This document shows positions 29,160 to 40,599 of a stretch of DNA of 64,000 nt, piece by piece. The notes under the pieces are model-generated. The model searched no databases. It saw only the letters and a program-made list of their open reading frames with translations, and was not told the DNA's origin. Positions within the stretch are counted from its first letter, which is position 1. Every line of letters starts with the position of its first letter. Source of the stretch: Varanus komodoensis. Lineage: Eukaryota; Chordata; Lepidosauria; Squamata; Varanidae. The position numbers and the translations under genes are program-made. Location: NCBI RefSeq assembly GCF_004798865.1, contig NW_025336087.1, positions 13,622,686-13,686,685 of the forward strand. The letters run 5' to 3'.

Positions 29160-29470
29160 AATAGGAGTCCCCACCCTCCCTGATGCCGCCTGAGTTTGCC
29201 GCCTCTTCTGAAGACCCAGACTCCTTGAGCCGAGGCCGAATGCGCGCATGGCCTGCAAGCGCCGTCGCCGGCGGCCGCCAAGCACGCGGGAGTCCCGCCG
29301 CGGCCTCGTCCGTGGCCGGGGACGCTCGCCCAGGCCGGCGCGGCGCGGAGGGCAGAGTCGCCGCGCTCATGGCCCCCTGCGCGGCCTGGCGACCGGCTGG
29401 GAAGCAGGCCCGGAGCGGCCCTGCCTGCCCCTCTGCCTGTAACACTTTCCCCCATCAGTCACAGTAAGTC
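29160..29470. promoter_or_regulatory. Orphan CpG island D
   Basis: Short CpG-rich block with open frames on both strands of about 60-116 codons and no recognisable domain. Confidence 0.5.
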
Positions 29471-30499
29471 CTTCCCTCGCCCGCGTTGCAACGCGTTATT
29501 GCTTGACAGGGAGGAGAAAAAAATGAAATGGAGCTCATGACCATCTGTTCCCTCGTGTGCGGACTGGCGCTCCCGTGGCTCAGCCCCGTTCCCCGTAGGG
29601 TGAGGGCTGACTGGCGAGGCCCTCCCGTGCGGCGGAGTGCATCTTCTTCAGGGCTGCTTGCGAGGGAAACCGTCTGCACACGCTCTGCGTAGATGGTACG
29701 TTTTCTTTCCTCGTCCGGTGGTTAGCACGGAGTTCCAGTTTGTTTATATTGTTATTACGTGAATCCCAAGCCTGAAAACAGACTCGAATAACTCTTAAAT
29801 ACTGCACGTTTTTATGCTTTTATTCGAAAGACAGACTCTGATTCGCATGTTTTTCCTCCTTCTGTCTGGGTGAAAAAATTAAAAAGAAACAACATCCATC
29901 CGTGCAGTAGCGTGTCGCCAAATCCTATTCTCCTTTCTTGGGAGTAAATGAGGAGACGGCGGCATTTTATGCTTATGGAGGCCAGGACGAAATTTGTCCC
30001 CTCCGCCCCGATTCTGACGGCTGGAAGCTCCCCTCCGTTTCAAGAGCGGCTTGCCCGGGAAGGATCTTTCGCAGGCACAGGCGTCCACCTGCCTGGTCGC
30101 ACTCAGCCCGCAATCCACGCGCACCGGAGCAAGGATGGCGGCACAGCCTCCCTGGTGGATCCGCAGCCAGGCACCAGGTACCTCTAGCCCAGGGCCGAGG
30201 CGGCTGTCCTATCCCGCAGCACCTCTGGCTTGGGAAAAGGTTCCCTGCACTTCATTTTAACTTCCCCTCCTCTCCCCACGTCTGTGGGAGAGAGAAAGAA
30301 GATGCCCACCTAGGATAGGATGTCACATCTCTTTATTCTGTTCCAAGGAGAACAAGGCGGGGGGCTGCGGGGGTGCAAGAAGGGAGACCAAACGCAGGGC
30401 TGTAGGTTGCAGAGTCGGTGGAGCTTCGGGGGGTCGGTCGGCAAACCATCCCCTTGCAGATGGTTTATTTAGGTTGCTCTCAGTGGCAGCCGTGGTGTG

Positions 30500-31260
30500 G
30501 CTCACGGCCATTCCGCAGATGCTCCTGCCGCGTTTCTCGTGGATCCGTTTCCCTTGGGAGTTTTCCTGACGGAACTCTCGGCTCTCCCGAACCAGCGCGC
30601 CCCCTCCCAGGAAATCGACCAGATGCGCTGAGAAAACCGCGCCCCCTGTTTATCTGCGGCGCCTGGTAAGGGATTCGCCGCTGCCGCCGCTCCCGCTAGA
30701 AGGGCTTTCGGGAAAGATGGGGCTTGCCGGAGAGGACGGTGCGTGCCCGGCAGGCCCTGGGTGGCCGGGCGGGCGGGCGGGAGGCGAAGCCCGGGGCTGG
30801 AGACCGCCTGCCTTGGAGAAGGTGGAGATGGCCTGCGGGACGAAGCTGCCGGGCGCCGCGAGGGGCCGAGCGCGCTCGCACGCAACGGCCTGTGCGCGGG
30901 GAACGGCCCGGACGCAGCGCCCGCTGCGCGCCAGGGCGGGCAGGCGGGCGGGCGGGCAGGCAGGCAGGCGCCCCCGCCGAGCCGCGGCCTCGGTGCCCGG
31001 CCCGCCGCGGGCCTGGCCTGTGCCGTGCGAGGCGAGCAAGCGCAGGCAGCGGCCTGGGAGGCTCGTGCCGCCGCTCGTCACAGCCGCTTGGGAAGTGACC
31101 CAGGGAGGCGGGCGGGCGGGCGGAGGGGCCTTTCCGAGCCCTCCGGGCGGGAGAGGCGCGCAAGTCCGTGGGCCTCCCTTCCGCGGACGTGTGTCCAGGG
31201 TGGGCTGGCAGCTGTGCTGGGGGGGTGGCGCAGGCCCCGTGGAAACCCGCGGGCATAACC
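30500..31260. promoter_or_regulatory. Orphan CpG island E with G-quadruplex motifs
   Basis: Very GC-rich; frames of up to 246 codons without a domain. Three G-tract clusters of the GGGCGGGC kind occur near 30767-30781, 30934-30957 and 31110-31124. Such runs fit the canonical G-quadruplex pattern. Confidence 0.55.
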
Positions 31261-32650
31261 GTTCAGGCCAGATCCTATCAAATTGAGGTCCAAATCCACG
31301 GGATTCACCTCCACAGTGCGCTCTTGTCAAGCATATAGAATTCACTAGATGCCTGCCTTGAGGGTACATGTCTTTCAGGATGCCACCCAAACTTGCACAC
31401 CGTCTCTGGAAAGCAATTCTATCAGAAGAGGGAGAGGGTGTGTTTGTAGTAAACTCTCCGCCATGACCCCAAAATATTTTTGTCAGTAATCAGTCCTAAA
31501 GTCAGACCTTCCACAGGCGTGCATTTGATGTCTCCGTAGCAAGCATGATTCACTACAACAGGTTTGAATGAATCTTTGAATACTTAAGATTAGAGAGAGG
31601 AAAAATGTTGCAGAAGATTTAAAAATTATTGGTATATCTTTGGCATGCCAAAAAAAATGTAGGTGCTTCCCAGTAATATTGGGAATAGTTAGAAAATTAA
31701 GAACTTTTCCAGTGTAAATACATTTCTACTTTTACCCTGTTCTGGAATATAAGGTTATGATTCTCATCTTGTTAGCAGCCCGATCCTAAACATTATTCCT
31801 GCATTACAGGCATACAGAACCCAGGTGTGAATCCCAACTCAGACCTGAAGCTTTCTAGGAACAGTCACAGTCTCTCAGCCTACTCTACCTCACAGGGAAG
31901 GAAGAAGGGCAACATATGAAATACATAAATATCAAATATTGTCCGAAGAGAACATAGATAACTTCAAGGGATGCCAAGCTGGAAGTAAATTTCACTACAA
32001 TTTCAGAGGCCTTTCTTCCAGATGATATCTTGCAGTGTGGAAATCATCAAGTATAAATCAGTTTGTGTGTAAAGTGTGCAGAGCACTATGGATGCAATCT
32101 TATAGACACAAACTTGGGGGCAGAGGGGTGTGACCCATTCAACTTAGTGGGATGTGTTTCTGAATAGATAACGTGCACAGGATCGCCCGGTAAGACTATA
32201 GAGAAATTTGGTTCCCGTGGGCTGAAGTTCTCCAGAGAAGTCCGGCTTAAGAATCAGTTCTGCCTTGCAGGTCCAGCTGCTGAGCTGAAACTGGTTCTCT
32301 CCGGAGAGGAGCTGAGAAGCTGCCCCAGTTCAGTGGGCTGGCAGGGCAGATGGGACAGGGCCTCTCAAGGGAAGGTCCTGCTGGCGAAGCTGCCTTTTAA
32401 AAGCCACTGAAAGGGCTTCTTACAACTGTCTGCTCTGCCCGGGAAGAAAAAAATAGGCCCTCTCCCTCCAAGGAGGCTGGGGCAGGTCTGCCTCGGTCTG
32501 TGCTCCTCCGTGATGGAGATGCAAAAAGGGCTTTGCGGCCCTTATACACCAACATGCTGATAATGGCATACGCTCCTGCGGACTGCTGCCTATTTCAGAG
32601 ACACTTGGACATCTGTGAATGAGAAGCTCCCTTTCCCAATCTGGAACTCT
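31261..32650. other. Intergenic
   Basis: Unassigned apart from a decayed P2 palindromic repeat at about 32090-32195 ('ggatgcaatcttatagacac', 'cccattcaacttagtgggat'). Confidence 0.4.
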
Positions 32651-32654
32651 CTAG

Positions 32655-32745
32655 ATTTTTGGGAGTACAATTTCCAGCTTGGCTGGGGGATGCTGGGAGC
32701 TGTAGTTCAACACAGCTGCAGAGCACAAGGATGGGGGAAGGCTGA
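32655..32745. repeat. Foldback repeat (family P1), partial
   Basis: 'gggagtacaatttccagctt' and 'gatgctgggagctgtagttc' are imperfect inverse copies, followed by the family's outer segment 'gatgggggaaggctga'. Confidence 0.6.
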
Positions 32746-32754
32746 CATACTTTA

Positions 32755-32992
32755 TTTATTTGATGAATAGCTTTCTTTTTGCTTTTTTAAAAAGAATTCA
32801 AAATGGCTTACATTATTCTCCTCCTCCTGCTCTCCATCTTATCCCCACAAAAATAACCCTGTAAGGTAGGTTGGGCTGAGAGTCTGTGACTGGCCTGAAG
32901 CCACCTGGAGAGCTCCATGGCTGAGAGGGAGTAGAGCCCAGGTCGTCTGAGCCCCAGTCCCATGCGCTTAACCACTACGCCACACTGGCTGT
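32755..32992 (-). mobile_element. MIR-like tRNA-derived SINE
   Basis: The plus strand reads, from left, an oligo-pyrimidine tail, 'ctccatcttatccccacaaa', 'accctgtaaggtaggttggg', 'ctgagagtctgtgactggcc' and 'cttaaccactacgccacact'. The last part is a reversed tRNA-like head (AGTGGTTAAG) and the middle matches the MIR core. One of the clearer copies; others lie at 36695, 46175, 48350 and 61030 (minus) and at 35400 and 40235 (plus). Confidence 0.82.
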
Positions 32993-32999
32993 GTGACAC

Positions 33000-34380
33000 A
33001 CTGACACACACACAGAGAAGGTTAGCAGGGATGGCCACGGAAGCAAAGCAATGCAAAGCAGTGCCAGTGCATAGAGCGATGCTGATGCGAGGCACCCGTC
33101 TTCCCAGGTGGGGGAAACCTTTCTATTTGGGAAACACCTTTCTGTCATGTACAGGCCATTATGAGGCTGCTAAACTTCAAGCTGCTTATTCAACCTGCTG
33201 ATGTTCTCAGCTTATTCCAACTGTTCGCCTTGTTCACTTTCAATATTAATGAGAGAGAATATCATTTTCCTGCTCCCACCCAAACACACACACACACACT
33301 CTCTCTCCTCTGCAGGCTGAGTTTATGCATATTTATAGATACTAGAAATAAGTTCCACTTATTTAATAGGGTTTACTCTCTGGCCCTGGTAAGTGGAGGT
33401 AGGATTGTTGTGGCTTTAAGGTTGTTGCATCCAATGTTACTCTAACTCAAATGTCATTCATCTCAATAAAACTACTCTAAGTAGGATGAGCATTGGATAA
33501 TCTTCATATGCCTCCGCTCCACCAAACCTAGAAACCAGGGGACAATCTGACAAAATGTTTTATATCCAAATCGAGAGGAATGCTTAACTCTCCCCCCTCC
33601 ATCCCAGGCATCACTGGGGCTGCTGAAATGTTCCTATGGTCCATCCTATCAATATAACTTGCCCATAAACTTCTCCCATGGAATTGATTGTTCTGTTTTG
33701 ATACGTTGCTGTGGAGCAAATACACATACATGAAAAAGATTCGTTCCTGTGGATAAAAGTAATGTTTTTCTTTTCCTCTTGCCCCTCAGTTAAGATGTTA
33801 GATATCCGGCTGGATGCTGCAGAATGATGTAATCCCAAGTAGCGTCCTGAGCCAGGGTTTGACTTCAAGTAGGTTCAGGACGGATTGTTGTTATGTGAGG
33901 TCAAGTAGTCTCGAAATCATGGCAGCCCTGCGAACGCCTGCCCTGAATGCCCCCTGAAACGGCCCGTCCTTGACAGCCCTGCTCAGCGCCTGCGAACTCA
34001 AGGCGCCGCCTTTTTCATGGAATCAGTTTGGTCCTCTCGTTCCTCCTCTGCCTTTGACTTTCCCCAGCGGATCTTGCCTTCTCCTGAAGCGCCCAAAGAA
34101 CAACAGCCTCAGTTTTGAAAGTTCTGGCTTGCTTTGATCTAGGACTTTATCTATTTTTTTCCCTCTTTTTTTTGGAAATGAACGATGCAGTCCTTGGCGT
34201 GACTACCGCAAAGAAAGCGCCAGCAGAGAGATCACTGGGCAAGCCCTGCCGGATTGCTTATTACCTGCAAACTTTTAAATGAATTTTGTCAATCCTTTCA
34301 GCTGGGTTAAGTTTCTGCAGAGAAAATTTTTAAAATCGTGGCGGGTTTTTACACATGCTGTCAAGGTGGCAGAGTGGAGA
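33000..34380. other. Intergenic, nothing recognised
   Basis: A short CA run at about 33286-33299 is present. No exon or repeat family is supported. Confidence 0.4.
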
Positions 34381-34389
34381 AGAAAGGGA

Positions 34390-34610
34390 TCAAGAGCGAC
34401 TAGTCCTCAGGACTATTTGTACCTCCGCTGTCCGAGGTGGCACACTTATGTGCATCAGTTACGGGCGGGAAGGTGCTGCTGCACTCATGCGACCTCAGGG
34501 TTTTCTCGTGGGCAGTTGGTGGCCCCGTGTGCACGGAATTCTGGGCTGGACCAGATGGTCCGACCCAGCAGGGCTCTTTTTGTGTGCGGATGTTATGTTG
34601 GCAAGGCGTA
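34390..34610 (+). mobile_element. CR1-type LINE 3' tail
   Basis: Reads 'tgcatcagttacgggcggga', 'aggtgctgctgcactcatg', 'gctggaccagatggtccgac' and 'ccagcagggctctttttgtg', the 3' tail of the squamate CR1-type family also seen reversed at 7740-7800 and 19270-19440. Confidence 0.7.
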
Positions 34611-35397
34611 TTTTATTTTCAAATTACTAATGCATGGCATGGATGAGTAAAGGCTAACATACAATGAATGTATACCAACAATCCATGGGGTTCTGTGGGA
34701 CTCATAGGATGCTTTTCTACCCGAGGAGCCATAGGATCGCGCCTTAAGGCATTTTCACTCTGTCGAGGAAACAAAGAGCTTCCTGCAACGCCCATTTTCT
34801 TGTCTCAGCACGAATAGGATTGCAGCCTGAAATTCTGTTCGACTCAGTTAAATGTGTGCATCTGAAGCAGACTGAGCAGAGCCTTGGCTTCATCACGCAC
34901 ACAGACTGGCTGTAAGGAGTGGACCTGATGTGCCAATACATCCGCTCAGGATTAGGATTGTGAATCCCATTTTCAGTGGGAGAGAGTCCTTCTGGCTGAG
35001 GGGAAATAAATTGGCGCATAGTCTGTGCATTCATTTCAGTAGATCCTCTAGAAGTACATCCTCTCTGTTGAATGTAACCCATACATTATTAAAACAGTGA
35101 TGGATCCAGATTTTGATATTCTTGGAGTAAATATGAAAGTATCCGTAACGATGACTTAGTCTGGATGCAACTTATATTGGGGTTATATACCGCCTTTTTG
35201 AAATAAATCTGTAGATTCTAGATAATGCTGACTTGCAGAGGCAGGTCAGTCCATGGTGTTCCGTCCATGCCCGCCCACGTGTGTTTCGCTTGGTGCTTGG
35301 CTGGCCTGATGCTGAAGATGATGGGGCTGCTGTAGCTTTAACAGTGAACAGAAGAGGGCACATCAGCAGGTGCTGCGCACAAGACACAACCAAGAAG

Positions 35398-35505
35398 CAG
35401 TGTGGTTCAGTGGTTACAGGGTTGGAGTGGGGCTCAGGAGATTCCTATCCCCACTCCCTGGGTGATTCTGTGCCAGTCACAGACCCTCAGATAATCTTAT
35501 CTCTA
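35398..35505 (+). mobile_element. MIR-like SINE, head half
   Basis: 'agtgtggttcagtggttaca' is the tRNA-like head in plus orientation, followed by 'tgggtgattctgtgccagtc'. The tail half is lost. Confidence 0.6.
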
Positions 35506-35509
35506 ATGC

Positions 35510-36435
35510 CCAAGTTCAGACCACACGTCCGAAACAGCCTTTTCCTGGAGCAGGAGGAATATGTGAGCTCAGGGAGAAGTGCTGCTTTGCTCCCGGGACA
35601 CTTCCCCCATGAGAGAGAGCGGGCAGCAGTAGGCTTTGGCGAGTATGTTCCCACCGAATAATTGCCGCTGAAATCCAATGGAATTGGCTGCTGAGAAAAT
35701 GCGGTTTGGGGGAAAGTCGCCCATCGGCTTGAACCTTAACGCTTAGACACAAGGGGAAGCCATCAGAATGGGTGGCGGGGGGACCACAGAGCAGCACTTC
35801 GAGCGGGCAGAACGAGTGGACTCTGCGGGTACACAGAGTTGCCACGGACAAGACTGTTTGGCCAAAGTCACCCCCGCTGAAGAGGCAGTGATCTTGTGCA
35901 CACTCCGCTTGGGCGGGATATATTTCGTAGTAAGTGTGGGCTGCAAGGCCTACCAATGTCCGTGCGGGGTGCCAGCAGGAATCAGGCGGGTGTCCAGTAA
36001 TCACGGATTGTCCCGCTTCTGAAAGGTTCCAGTCAATGCACAGTCCAGCCTGCGTTCTGCATTTTATCTGGAAGTGAATTCCCCTTCCAAAAGCTTTGTG
36101 TCCAAGTGCACAAGACCTGCAGCCCTGCAAGTCTTACATCTGTATAGTTCCTGCCCCACAAATTTTCCTCACTTAGGAGGAATCCTTGAAGGATTAAAAC
36201 TTAGTGCAAACCAGATTTCACTCCCAGACTACAGCAGCTTTGAAACGAATTATTTCAGAAGAACAATCTACTTAGTAGAAAGAAATCAGCATATCTGTTC
36301 AGTAAGGGATACACACTAATTTATATTAATAATCAGTGTTTGGCCAGTGAATTACACCAAGAAGATCCATCCCGGGGCAAAACCGGGGGGGGGGGGAGAG
36401 ATTAACCCAATAAAATCACAGACCAATTAAAGGTG
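35510..36435. other. Intergenic, nothing recognised
   Basis: Mixed composition. A 204-codon minus frame at 35516-36130 has no recognisable motif and is not supported as a gene. A G run lies at about 36388-36397. Confidence 0.35.
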
Positions 36436-36456
36436 CAGTTTGTGTCATTTAGCTTG

Positions 36457-36489
36457 AAGTAAGCCCCACTGAGCTCAGTGGGCTTACTT
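36457..36489. repeat. Palindromic repeat (family P2), best copy
   Basis: AAGTAAGCCCCACTGAG followed by CTCAGTGGGCTTACTT forms a nearly perfect 33-base palindrome. It continues right with 'ctgagtaaacctgcctcatg'. The module recurs, decayed, in the window at about 22370, 22600, 23310, 32090, 36570, 45375, 60940 and 61243. Confidence 0.8.
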
Positions 36490-36694
36490 CTGAGTAAACC
36501 TGCCTCATGCCCTACTTTGAAAATATTTCAGTTTTTAAAAGATAGGCCAACAGTGGCATCATATGCTTGCATACCCAGAAGTAAATGCTATTTCCCTTAA
36601 TGGAGTTTATTCCAAAGTAAGTGTGTGCAGAATTGCAGCATTAAATAGTTTGTGGTTTGAACTGTTACAATCCACTATTATTTTAATATATTAT

Positions 36695-36906
36695 ATTTAT
36701 ATTTATTTTTTACCTTTTTTTCCTTTCAAGGAACTCAAGACTGCTTACATAATTCTCCTCCTCTCAGTCTTATCCTCACAACAACAACCCTGTGAGGTAG
36801 GTTGGGCTGAGAGTTTGTAATTGTCCCAGAGTCACCCAGTGAGCTCCATGGGAACTAGAACACAGATCATCTGAGTCCCAGCCCCTCACTCTTAACCACT
36901 ATACTC
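36695..36906 (-). mobile_element. MIR-like SINE
   Basis: Carries 'cttatcctcacaacaacaac', 'cctgtgaggtaggttgggct' and 'ctcttaaccactatactc' on the plus strand. Minus orientation, well preserved. Confidence 0.8.
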
Positions 36907-36909
36907 TAA

Positions 36910-38410
36910 TACCAATTAGACAAAAGAAGATATTAAATATATACTCTGCAAATATATTCCTGGAGGTTTCTAGACTCAAAATGATTATTTAATAAAATGT
37001 GTGTACCACACTAGAGAGATGTACTGATATTTAATATTTTCTAAATAAAGCATGTGCTGTGCCATCAGAACACTTTAGAATGGTCAGTAAAATTGGCCAA
37101 AACAGTAAGACTGAGCATCTTAATTCATTTGTTCAATTTGATTTCTATTTGATGATTATTATAGTTACCAGTGATAGTTTAGGGAAAGGAGAGAATATAA
37201 TCAGCACTGATATTTCAAATTCTTGCTGAAGTTGGAACCCTTATGTAATCTTTAAGTCATCCATGTAGGCAAATCTCAAACTCTGCCCTCAACAGTGTCG
37301 ACATTCAGGCAGAAAAGTTCCCCCCAAATCTCCAGCTGGGAGTTCTTCCCTGTCTAAACACGGGCAGCATTGTGCTCTTGGTCAGCTCCCAGGTCCCCAC
37401 CTGGCTCCACTTTCCCTCGTCAAGGAAGGACTCGGGCAGGGCTATGTCAGTCTAGCACAGGGGAGGGCCGTGCCTCCTACGTCAGCAGGGCTCCTTATCC
37501 ACCGCAGCTTTTATGCTGAGCTTTACAGCATCTACCTACGGCACTCCATTATGACAAACCTAGTTTGGGGATGGAGTTCAGCACCATGGATAGTTCATAC
37601 AAAGCTCCGCATTAAAGCTGTAGCGGATTAGGGGTCCCCCTGCCATAAAAATCACCTGTCTGCCTTGGTCTTGAAAGACCCAGGTTGACAAACAGCAGCT
37701 GTTGCCACTGGTATGAGGAGCACCATGGATTTCTGCGATCGATCGATCGATCGATGGATCGATCGGTCTGTTGTTAGAGGGATCCGCTGACTGGAAGATG
37801 GCCTGGCAATTTAGCCAACGCAGTTCCATCAGAGGAGGCACCCAAATTGGTCCAGAAAAGACTGTGGAGGAGCATACACGTGCCTTTTTATCTCCTTGGG
37901 ACAGGCCAGCATACCGTGGAGCCACCGAACACTGCAGCCGCCTAAGTGCTGTGGCCTCACAATTTAGACTTACAACTGGTTCAAAAGAGTGTGTCGTCCA
38001 TACTTAGAAAGCTTTATAATTAGTGCAGATCCAGTCATATGATATGCAAGTGCAAGATACCAATTCCATGTGGGAAACGTTGTTTTCAGATGAAGTCCAT
38101 GAATGCCCCCAAGCAAAACTGATAAATGCAAAATGCTAGTGAGGTATTGAGAATCCAGCAAATTTTAGCAACCTCCAATAATATGAGGAAGTAAAAGTCG
38201 AAATAAAGCCAGAAAACGACGATATAATGCAAGTGGCTCTTTCATTTAGAAAGGTTTTCAATCGTTACCGCCACATATGTTTTGGAGGTCACGTTCATTC
38301 AAGATGATGCTCAAGCGTTGCCTGTTTCAGCAAAGGAGAGATCAGCCTCCCTCTACGAGGGACTTGGCGAAAGGGCTGTCTCAGCTGCGCTGCCCTCTGC
38401 ATGGAACCCT
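36910..38410. other. Intergenic with a GATC simple repeat
   Basis: Unassigned apart from the GATC repeat at 37737-37766 and a possible half of the 18986-19032 foldback near 37555-37590. No exon is supported. Confidence 0.4.
37737..37766. repeat. (GATC)n tetranucleotide repeat
   Basis: About seven self-complementary GATC units with one variant (GATG). Each unit is a Sau3AI/Dam-type palindrome, so the strand can fold on itself. Confidence 0.92.
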
Positions 38411-38414
38411 TCAT

Positions 38415-39415
38415 GGGAAACCTCACTGGAACTGAAGGGACACGGCGAGGCGAGGCGAGGCGAGGCGAGGACCGTGTGAGCCACCCTGGGAAAACGGCAC
38501 GGAGAAGAACGAAAGACAAGGGCGCCCCTAACCGGAGCCAGGCGACCGACGTCGCTGGTCCCGCGCACAGAAAGGGGAACGAGCGGCCCGATCCGGACCC
38601 GCTGCAGCTCACCGGGCTCTTCCGGGCCTTTGGCCCCCGGGTTGCTCCTGGCGGAAGGCGGCTGCCCTCGCTGGCGGAGGCCGGGCGCGCAGCCCGAGCG
38701 GCACCGCTCCGCTCGCCGGGGTCGCCGTGCGGCGTGAGCGCCCCTCTCAGCACGAGCGGATGCTCCGGGTCCGAGCCCGAGCCCTTGGCCCACGGCGTCT
38801 TCCTCGACACGGGGGTCCTCCAGCTGCACACGCGACTCCTATCATTTCCCGCTGGCTGGAGGATGATGGGAGGTGTGGTCTAAGCCCTCCCGAGGATGCC
38901 GGGTCGGGCGGGGAGGGGAGGCCGAGCCGAAGCGCCTTGCGTCGATGTCTTCCTCAGATAAATAGGGGTGCGCTGACTCCCAAATGATGCCCCCGAAGGC
39001 AACGTGAGAAGTGGGGAGCAGGGGCCAGCTTACGAACCGCGTGGCAGGAGCAGCTGCGGCCACCATCCTCAACTGCTCCCGAAAGCGGGGGCGGTACGGG
39101 CGCGCGTTGCCCGGAACGGAGCGCTGCGCACTCGGCTTGCCAGGGCCGCCGCCGCCGCCCCGACAGTCGCGTCGGAGCTCGAGGCGCAGGGCCGGCTCCG
39201 GGGCACGCGGGGACGCTGCCCATGGGGGGGCGGGGCGGTGGGGAGGGAGCGCCCAGATGCGTGGAAGCGGAGCTGCCGGACTCCCTACCATCCTTGGCGG
39301 GGCGGGGGGTGGGCAGCAGAACTTCCCTGGGGTTGCGCCGAAGCGAGCCGGTGTCCACGGGTGCGCTATCTCCTATGCCCGTTCTTAAAATTTGATCAGG
39401 TTGAGGCGGAACGCC
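38415..39415. promoter_or_regulatory. Orphan CpG island F
   Basis: About 1 kb of CpG-rich sequence, open on both strands (up to 178 codons) without a recognisable domain. It starts beside a GGCGA pentanucleotide repeat (38444-38470) and ends beside a TTCCC repeat (39420-39475). A P1-like hairpin ('ctcctatcatttcccgctgg' with 'gatgatgggaggtgtgg') lies inside at about 38835-38880. Confidence 0.55.
38444..38470. repeat. (GGCGA)n pentanucleotide repeat
   Basis: About five copies at the left edge of CpG island F. Confidence 0.9.
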
Positions 39416-39419
39416 ATCT

Positions 39420-39475
39420 CTTCCCTTCCCTTCCCTTCCCTTCCCTTCCCTTCCCTTCCCTTCCCTTCCCTTCCA
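39420..39475. repeat. (TTCCC)n pentanucleotide repeat
   Basis: Eleven near-perfect copies: a strict polypyrimidine/polypurine tract able to form triplex DNA. Lies just outside CpG island F. Confidence 0.95.
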
Positions 39476-39779
39476 CCTTTAAATTTAAAAAAATCGAAAA
39501 GTAAACTCGTAGCGGCGTGAAAAATCATATATCAAGCAATGTAAAACAAAAGCACGGAGCGCAGAATTCACCTGCGGGCATTGTGAGGCGTTGTTTTGGG
39601 AAGGGTCAGGCCCGTGAGCCGAAGCTGCTCCGAGGTGCCTGCTCCCAGGTAAAGGTGCACAGAGCTTGTTTTTAATCTGTATTTTGTCTTTAGCCGTTCC
39701 TCCCACCCACGACTCCCCCTTTTTGCATTAAATCAAGATACAAATCTGATACAATACATGGTATTTCGAACAGGAATGA

Positions 39780-40085
39780 GCATCACAAACATGCCCCAAA
39801 ATTATTTCTCGGCCTGGGCGCTCCGTCTGCGAAGCAAGAACCCAGCCAGGGCGCGCCGGGCTGCATGCGGCGACGGGCGGGGCAAAGCTGCACAGGAAGC
39901 GCCGAGCGCGCCCGAGTAGCACCTCGTCTGGGGAAGACGGGATCTGAGGGCTGCGCTTCCCCAGGACGGTGAATGGGGCCGCAATCGACACCAACTTCGG
40001 TGGGAACAAGCCCCGCTGAACGCATGGCATTTCGGAACGGGCATGAGCAGGAGCGCCCTGCGAGGCCCATCCGGAGCATGAACCG
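39780..40085. promoter_or_regulatory. Orphan CpG island G
   Basis: Short CpG-rich block, about 300 bases, with overlapping short open frames and no domain. Confidence 0.45.
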
Positions 40086-40234
40086 CTGAGGCGCCGTGCG
40101 GAGTGCGGCCCGTTGCTATTCTTGGAAAGGCATGGCGCCTTCTTTTTTTGGCCCCCGTAACTTGTTTCAGGGGTCAGTGCGCAGAAGTCCCCGCGGTGCT
40201 GTGCCTGGCAAGTGGCGTCCCTCTTGGGAATGAA

Positions 40235-40470
40235 TTAACGGCTCGCCTTGGTTAGAACACTGGACTGGAGTCGGGAGATCCGCGTCCCAGTTCCCACTGG
40301 TCCCAGCAGCTCATGGGGTAAAGCTGAGCCAGTCATCGATTCTCAGCCTGACCTACTTCGCGGAGTACCAACTGTTTTTACTGGCTGGGTTGTCAGGATA
40401 AAATGGAGGAGGGTTCTGTATACCGACTTGAGTTCCTTGCAGGAAAAAGGAGGGTATAAATAGAATAAAT
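40235..40470 (+). mobile_element. MIR-like SINE, near complete
   Basis: The tRNA-like head 'ctcgccttggttagaacact' is followed by the core ('ctgagccagtcatcgattct', 'ggttgtcaggataaaatgga') and the LINE-type tail 'cgacttgagttccttgcagg' with 'ggagggtataaatagaataa'. Plus orientation; it shows the whole head-to-tail plan of the family. Confidence 0.8.
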
Positions 40471-40599
40471 CATAAAACAAAACAGACGCTAATGAAAGCT
40501 ACGATTCGCAGCAATTTTTTATTTTAAAAACTGGATTAACTAATGTGCGTAGAGAGGTGGGGAAGGCACTGCTATGCCCATAACTTTTTAGCTGCTTTC

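Noticed and set aside
30650-31390. 246-codon minus frame
   Set aside because: Same reason: GC-rich island, no domain, competing frames on the plus strand.
35516-36130. 204-codon minus frame
   Set aside because: No domain, signal or splice context; a plus frame is open over part of the same stretch.
39420-39475. Regular repeats as a CRISPR array
   Set aside because: Tandem pentanucleotide units without spacers in vertebrate DNA. The same applies to the GTAA, GCTTT and GATC runs.
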